A program made the position numbers and the translations under genes. Shown piece after piece: positions 61,827 through 64,000 of a stretch of DNA of 64,000 nucleotides. How positions within the stretch are numbered: position 1 is the first letter of the stretch; every line of letters starts with the position of its first letter. Below the pieces are notes generated by a model. It did not search any database, was not told where the DNA came from, and saw only the letters and a list, made by a program, of their open reading frames with translations. This DNA is from Enterococcus raffinosus (lineage in GTDB: Bacteria; Bacillota; Bacilli; Lactobacillales; Enterococcaceae): positions 1 to 64,000 of the forward strand of contig NZ_JAHLOS010000016.1 in assembly GCF_018917525.1 (NCBI RefSeq), given 5' to 3'.

Positions 61827-62525
61827 TTAACAGTCTAAACAAAAATTCTGTTCCTCTTCCGGCAAAGTAGCCCGAACATAATTTTGAATATGATTATGGA
61901 ATTCACGAACAACTGCTGGAAGTTGATTCTTCTTCAAAACATCAACAAAAACAAGATGCTCTTCCGATTTCTTTTCAAGAATCCCCAATGATGAAAGATC
62001 CTCGTTCATTGCAATTAATAATTGATAGAACAAGCTTTCCAAAATTTGAGCTCTGCGCACACTGCCAGATAATTGCCATAGATATTTGTGAAAAGAAAGG
62101 TCTAGCGTATTCAATAAAAAGACTTTGTCCTCTTCAGTGCGACAACGATTTTCGCCATCCTTCATCTCTGTAGCAATCTCTGTCAGCTGTTGGAAATCCT
62201 CTTCCTTAATCATTTGATTTCGCAAAATTTTTCGCAAAATCTGTGTTTCTAATGACGTCCGAATTTCAAATACTTCCATTATTTCCGCTGGTTCCATTTC
62301 GATCACATGATTTCCTTTGCGAGGAGAAAACGTGATCAAGCCTTGCTCGTTCAAAATCCGCATAGCTTCCCTTACCGGAGCTCGGCTAATATTAAATTGA
62401 TTCGAGATATCAGTCTCGATTAAACGATCGCCACCTTTTAATGTGCCCGACAAGATTCTATTTTTAACGTACGACACGACCATATCGCTTAAACTTTGTT
62501 TTTCGTATCTAGGCATAATATCCAT
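61827..62525 (-). CDS. GntR-family regulator with FCD domain
   Basis: 232 aa. N-terminal winged HTH (about 5-72: VVSYVKNRILSGTLKGGDRLIETDISNQFNISRAPVREAMRIL) and a C-terminal all-helical FCD ligand domain (about 85-220). FadR-type regulators respond to small acids or amines. It could control the adjacent BCCT carrier, transcribed in the same direction from further upstream; this is inference. Confidence 0.85.
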   Translation of the reverse strand: MDIMPRYEKQSLSDMVVSYVKNRILSGTLKGGDRLIETDISNQFNISRAPVREAMRILNEQGLITFSPRKGNHVIEMEPAEIMEVFEIRTSLETQILRKILRNQMIKEEDFQQLTEIATEMKDGENRCRTEEDKVFLLNTLDLSFHKYLWQLSGSVRRAQILESLFYQLLIAMNEDLSSLGILEKKSEEHLVFVDVLKKNQLPAVVREFHNHIQNYVRATLPEEEQNFCLDC

Positions 62526-62689
62526 AAATAAATCAGCACCCTTTCAGATATACGTCACTAATTATATCAGAAAGCCTTTGCCAAGTCTCTTGTCGTTCGG
62601 TATTTGACCACTTCAATCGTTCCAATATCTCTGATTTTACAAAAAATCAGATTGTACTTTTATTCACATGAATGGTCAGTCTAGGTGCG

Positions 62690-64000
62690 TTATTCTAGCT
62701 TAGAAGATTCGGGTAATTTGTTTGGTATTTTCTTTTCCTGCATCAAAGCCTTAAATAAACAAACAGCACATAATAGCATGATCACTGTTAATGGTAATGC
62801 CGCTACGATTGAGCATGTTTGCAAAGCATCCAACCCGCCGGTCATCAATAGAACCAAGGCTAGCAACGCTTGAATCACTCCCCAAAGGATTTTTTTATCA
62901 TTTCCCGGATTCAAGTCACCTTCTGATGAAAACATCGATAAAACAAAAATTCCCGAATTGGCAGATGTGATGAAAAAAGTACACAAAAGACAGATAGCAA
63001 TAATTGAAAAAATCATCCCTAATGGATATTCAGCAAGAACCACAAACAGTGCCGTTTCCGTCACTTCCTTTGCCTTATTGATAATTCCGATATCAAGATT
63101 CAATCCTAAACTACCAAAGATCGAGAACCAAATGAAGGAGACCATCGATGGGGCAATGATTACTCCTAAGACAAACTCCTTAATCGTTCTTCCTTTGGAG
63201 ATTCTAGCAATAAAGGTTCCTACAAATGGCCCCCAAGCAATCCACCACGACCAATAAAAAATTGTCCATGAACCGAGCCACGAGTTGTCTCCAAATGGAT
63301 TGATTGAAAAGCTTTCTGATACGATATTATTGATGTATCCCCCAAATGAATTAGTGAAAATGTTCAATGACATGATTTTCGGACCGACCAGAAAAGCGCC
63401 CAAGAGAAGCGTAATTGCCAAATAAAGATTGATATCTGACAATAGTTTGATCCCTTTATCAATTCCGCTGACTGCCGTCCAGGTATAAATAATGGTTAAG
63501 CCCACAATGATGATAATCTGAACCAGACGGGTCGTTGGAATATCAAACAAATAATTTAGACCTGAATTAATCTGTAAGGTTCCTTGACCAAGCGAGGTGG
63601 CAATTCCGGCAACTGTTGCGAAAACCGCACAAATATCAATTAGTTTCCCAATTGGTCCTCGTACCCCTTCTTCTCCTAAAATCGGCAAGAAAATACTGCT
63701 GATCAATCCTGGTGTGTTTTTCCTGAACTGGAAGTAAGCCAAGGCCATTCCAATAATCGAATAAGCCGCCCATGGATGAAAGCCCCAATGTAAAAAGGAT
63801 TTCTGCATAGCTATATCCGCTGCTTTTTCTGTTCCGCCAAACGTAGCAAAATGATTCAGCGGCTCTGCCACTCCCCAAAAGACCAAACCGATCCCCATGC
63901 CAGCTCCAAACAACATTGCGAACCAAGATTTATTGCTATATTCAGGCACAGAATCATCTGGACCTAATTTTATTTTACCAAAACGACTAAAAGCAATAAG
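62690..64000 (-). CDS. BCCT-family betaine/carnitine/choline carrier, 5' end cut off
   Basis: At least 436 aa; the frame runs off the right edge, and in-frame codons before the first Met read LIAFSRFGKIKLGPDDSVPEYSNKSWFAMLF, the usual BCCT N-terminal half. Twelve helices expected; here GMGIGLVFWGVAEP, the glycine-rich FIARISKGRTIKEF loop and the substrate-tryptophan segment WWIAWGPFVGTF are visible. Imports betaine, carnitine or choline with Na+ or H+. The GntR gene follows on the same strand. Confidence 0.88.
   Translation of the reverse strand, partial: LIAFSRFGKIKLGPDDSVPEYSNKSWFAMLFGAGMGIGLVFWGVAEPLNHFATFGGTEKAADIAMQKSFLHWGFHPWAAYSIIGMALAYFQFRKNTPGLISSIFLPILGEEGVRGPIGKLIDICAVFATVAGIATSLGQGTLQINSGLNYLFDIPTTRLVQIIIIVGLTIIYTWTAVSGIDKGIKLLSDINLYLAITLLLGAFLVGPKIMSLNIFTNSFGGYINNIVSESFSINPFGDNSWLGSWTIFYWSWWIAWGPFVGTFIARISKGRTIKEFVLGVIIAPSMVSFIWFSIFGSLGLNLDIGIINKAKEVTETALFVVLAEYPLGMIFSIIAICLLCTFFITSANSGIFVLSMFSSEGDLNPGNDKKILWGVIQALLALVLLMTGGLDALQTCSIVAALPLTVIMLLCAVCLFKALMQEKKIPNKLPESSKLE

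Overview
The window looks like a chromosomal stretch of a low-GC Gram-positive coccus, most probably an Enterococcus. Species cannot be fixed from the sequence. The main support is a divergent agmatine deiminase cluster (aguR / aguB-aguD-aguA-aguC) in the enterococcal order, a Gls24/GlsB/AmaP envelope-stress operon, an Lsa-type ABC-F gene, PepX, PepV, an Mga-type regulator, and strong AGGAGG ribosome sites throughout. No rRNA, tRNA, CRISPR array, complete prophage or insertion sequence was recognised.

Layout. 0-5.6 kb: alpha-carbonic anhydrase, a serine lipase-like hydrolase, small membrane and TfoX-C proteins, an Mga-family regulator and an aminoacyl-tRNA editing protein. 5.7-9.1 kb: a secreted, cysteine-rich fibronectin-type-III protein with six His/Cys repeats, then an anchored protein of unknown function. 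9.4-12.5 kb: a class A penicillin-binding protein and a small helical protein. 12.6-18.4 kb: agmatine catabolism, with a perfect CcpA (cre) site in front of aguB. 18.4-26 kb: an anchored Ser-tailed protein, a CycA-like permease, two divergent AI-2E-family permeases, and an AlaR/AlaT-like regulator-aminotransferase pair. 26-29.6 kb: a patchy accessory zone with an orphan DUF3789 mini-protein, a remnant reading frame, a DeoR-HAD pair and a nucleotidyltransferase-like gene carrying an in-frame stop.

29.7-32.7 kb: general stress operon (SDR oxidoreductase, small membrane protein, AmaP, DUF2273, Gls24, GlsB, perhaps one more 45-aa ORF before the terminator). 32.9-38.9 kb: CorA, a HTH protein, a TMEM175-type channel, PepX and a zinc-ribbon protein. 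38.9-46.6 kb: a PTS operon for an alpha-mannoside (PRD regulator, EIIA, EIIB, EIIC, GH38 alpha-mannosidase, then an MFS carrier), with a cre-like site upstream. 46.8-52 kb: MFS carrier, then PepV - OPT peptide transporter - stand-alone PqqD-domain protein, suggesting peptide uptake and cleavage. 52.6-56.4 kb: pyruvate phosphate dikinase, DUF1456 and DUF1304 proteins. 56.4-56.7 kb: a 155-bp tandem duplication. 56.7-64 kb: a GH13 maltogenic amylase, an Lsa-like ABC-F protein behind an attenuator-like leader, two tandem DUF3841 proteins, a GntR/FCD regulator and a BCCT carrier cut by the window edge.

The strongest candidate for something undescribed is the His/Cys-repeat secreted protein at 5691-7604 and the cluster of inverted repeats in front of it. 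Other candidates are a crossing double inverted repeat in the pepV leader, an orphan small RNA-like unit at 58.6 kb, and the stand-alone PqqD protein linked to peptide transport. All functional statements come from reading the sequence and from family knowledge; no search was run.
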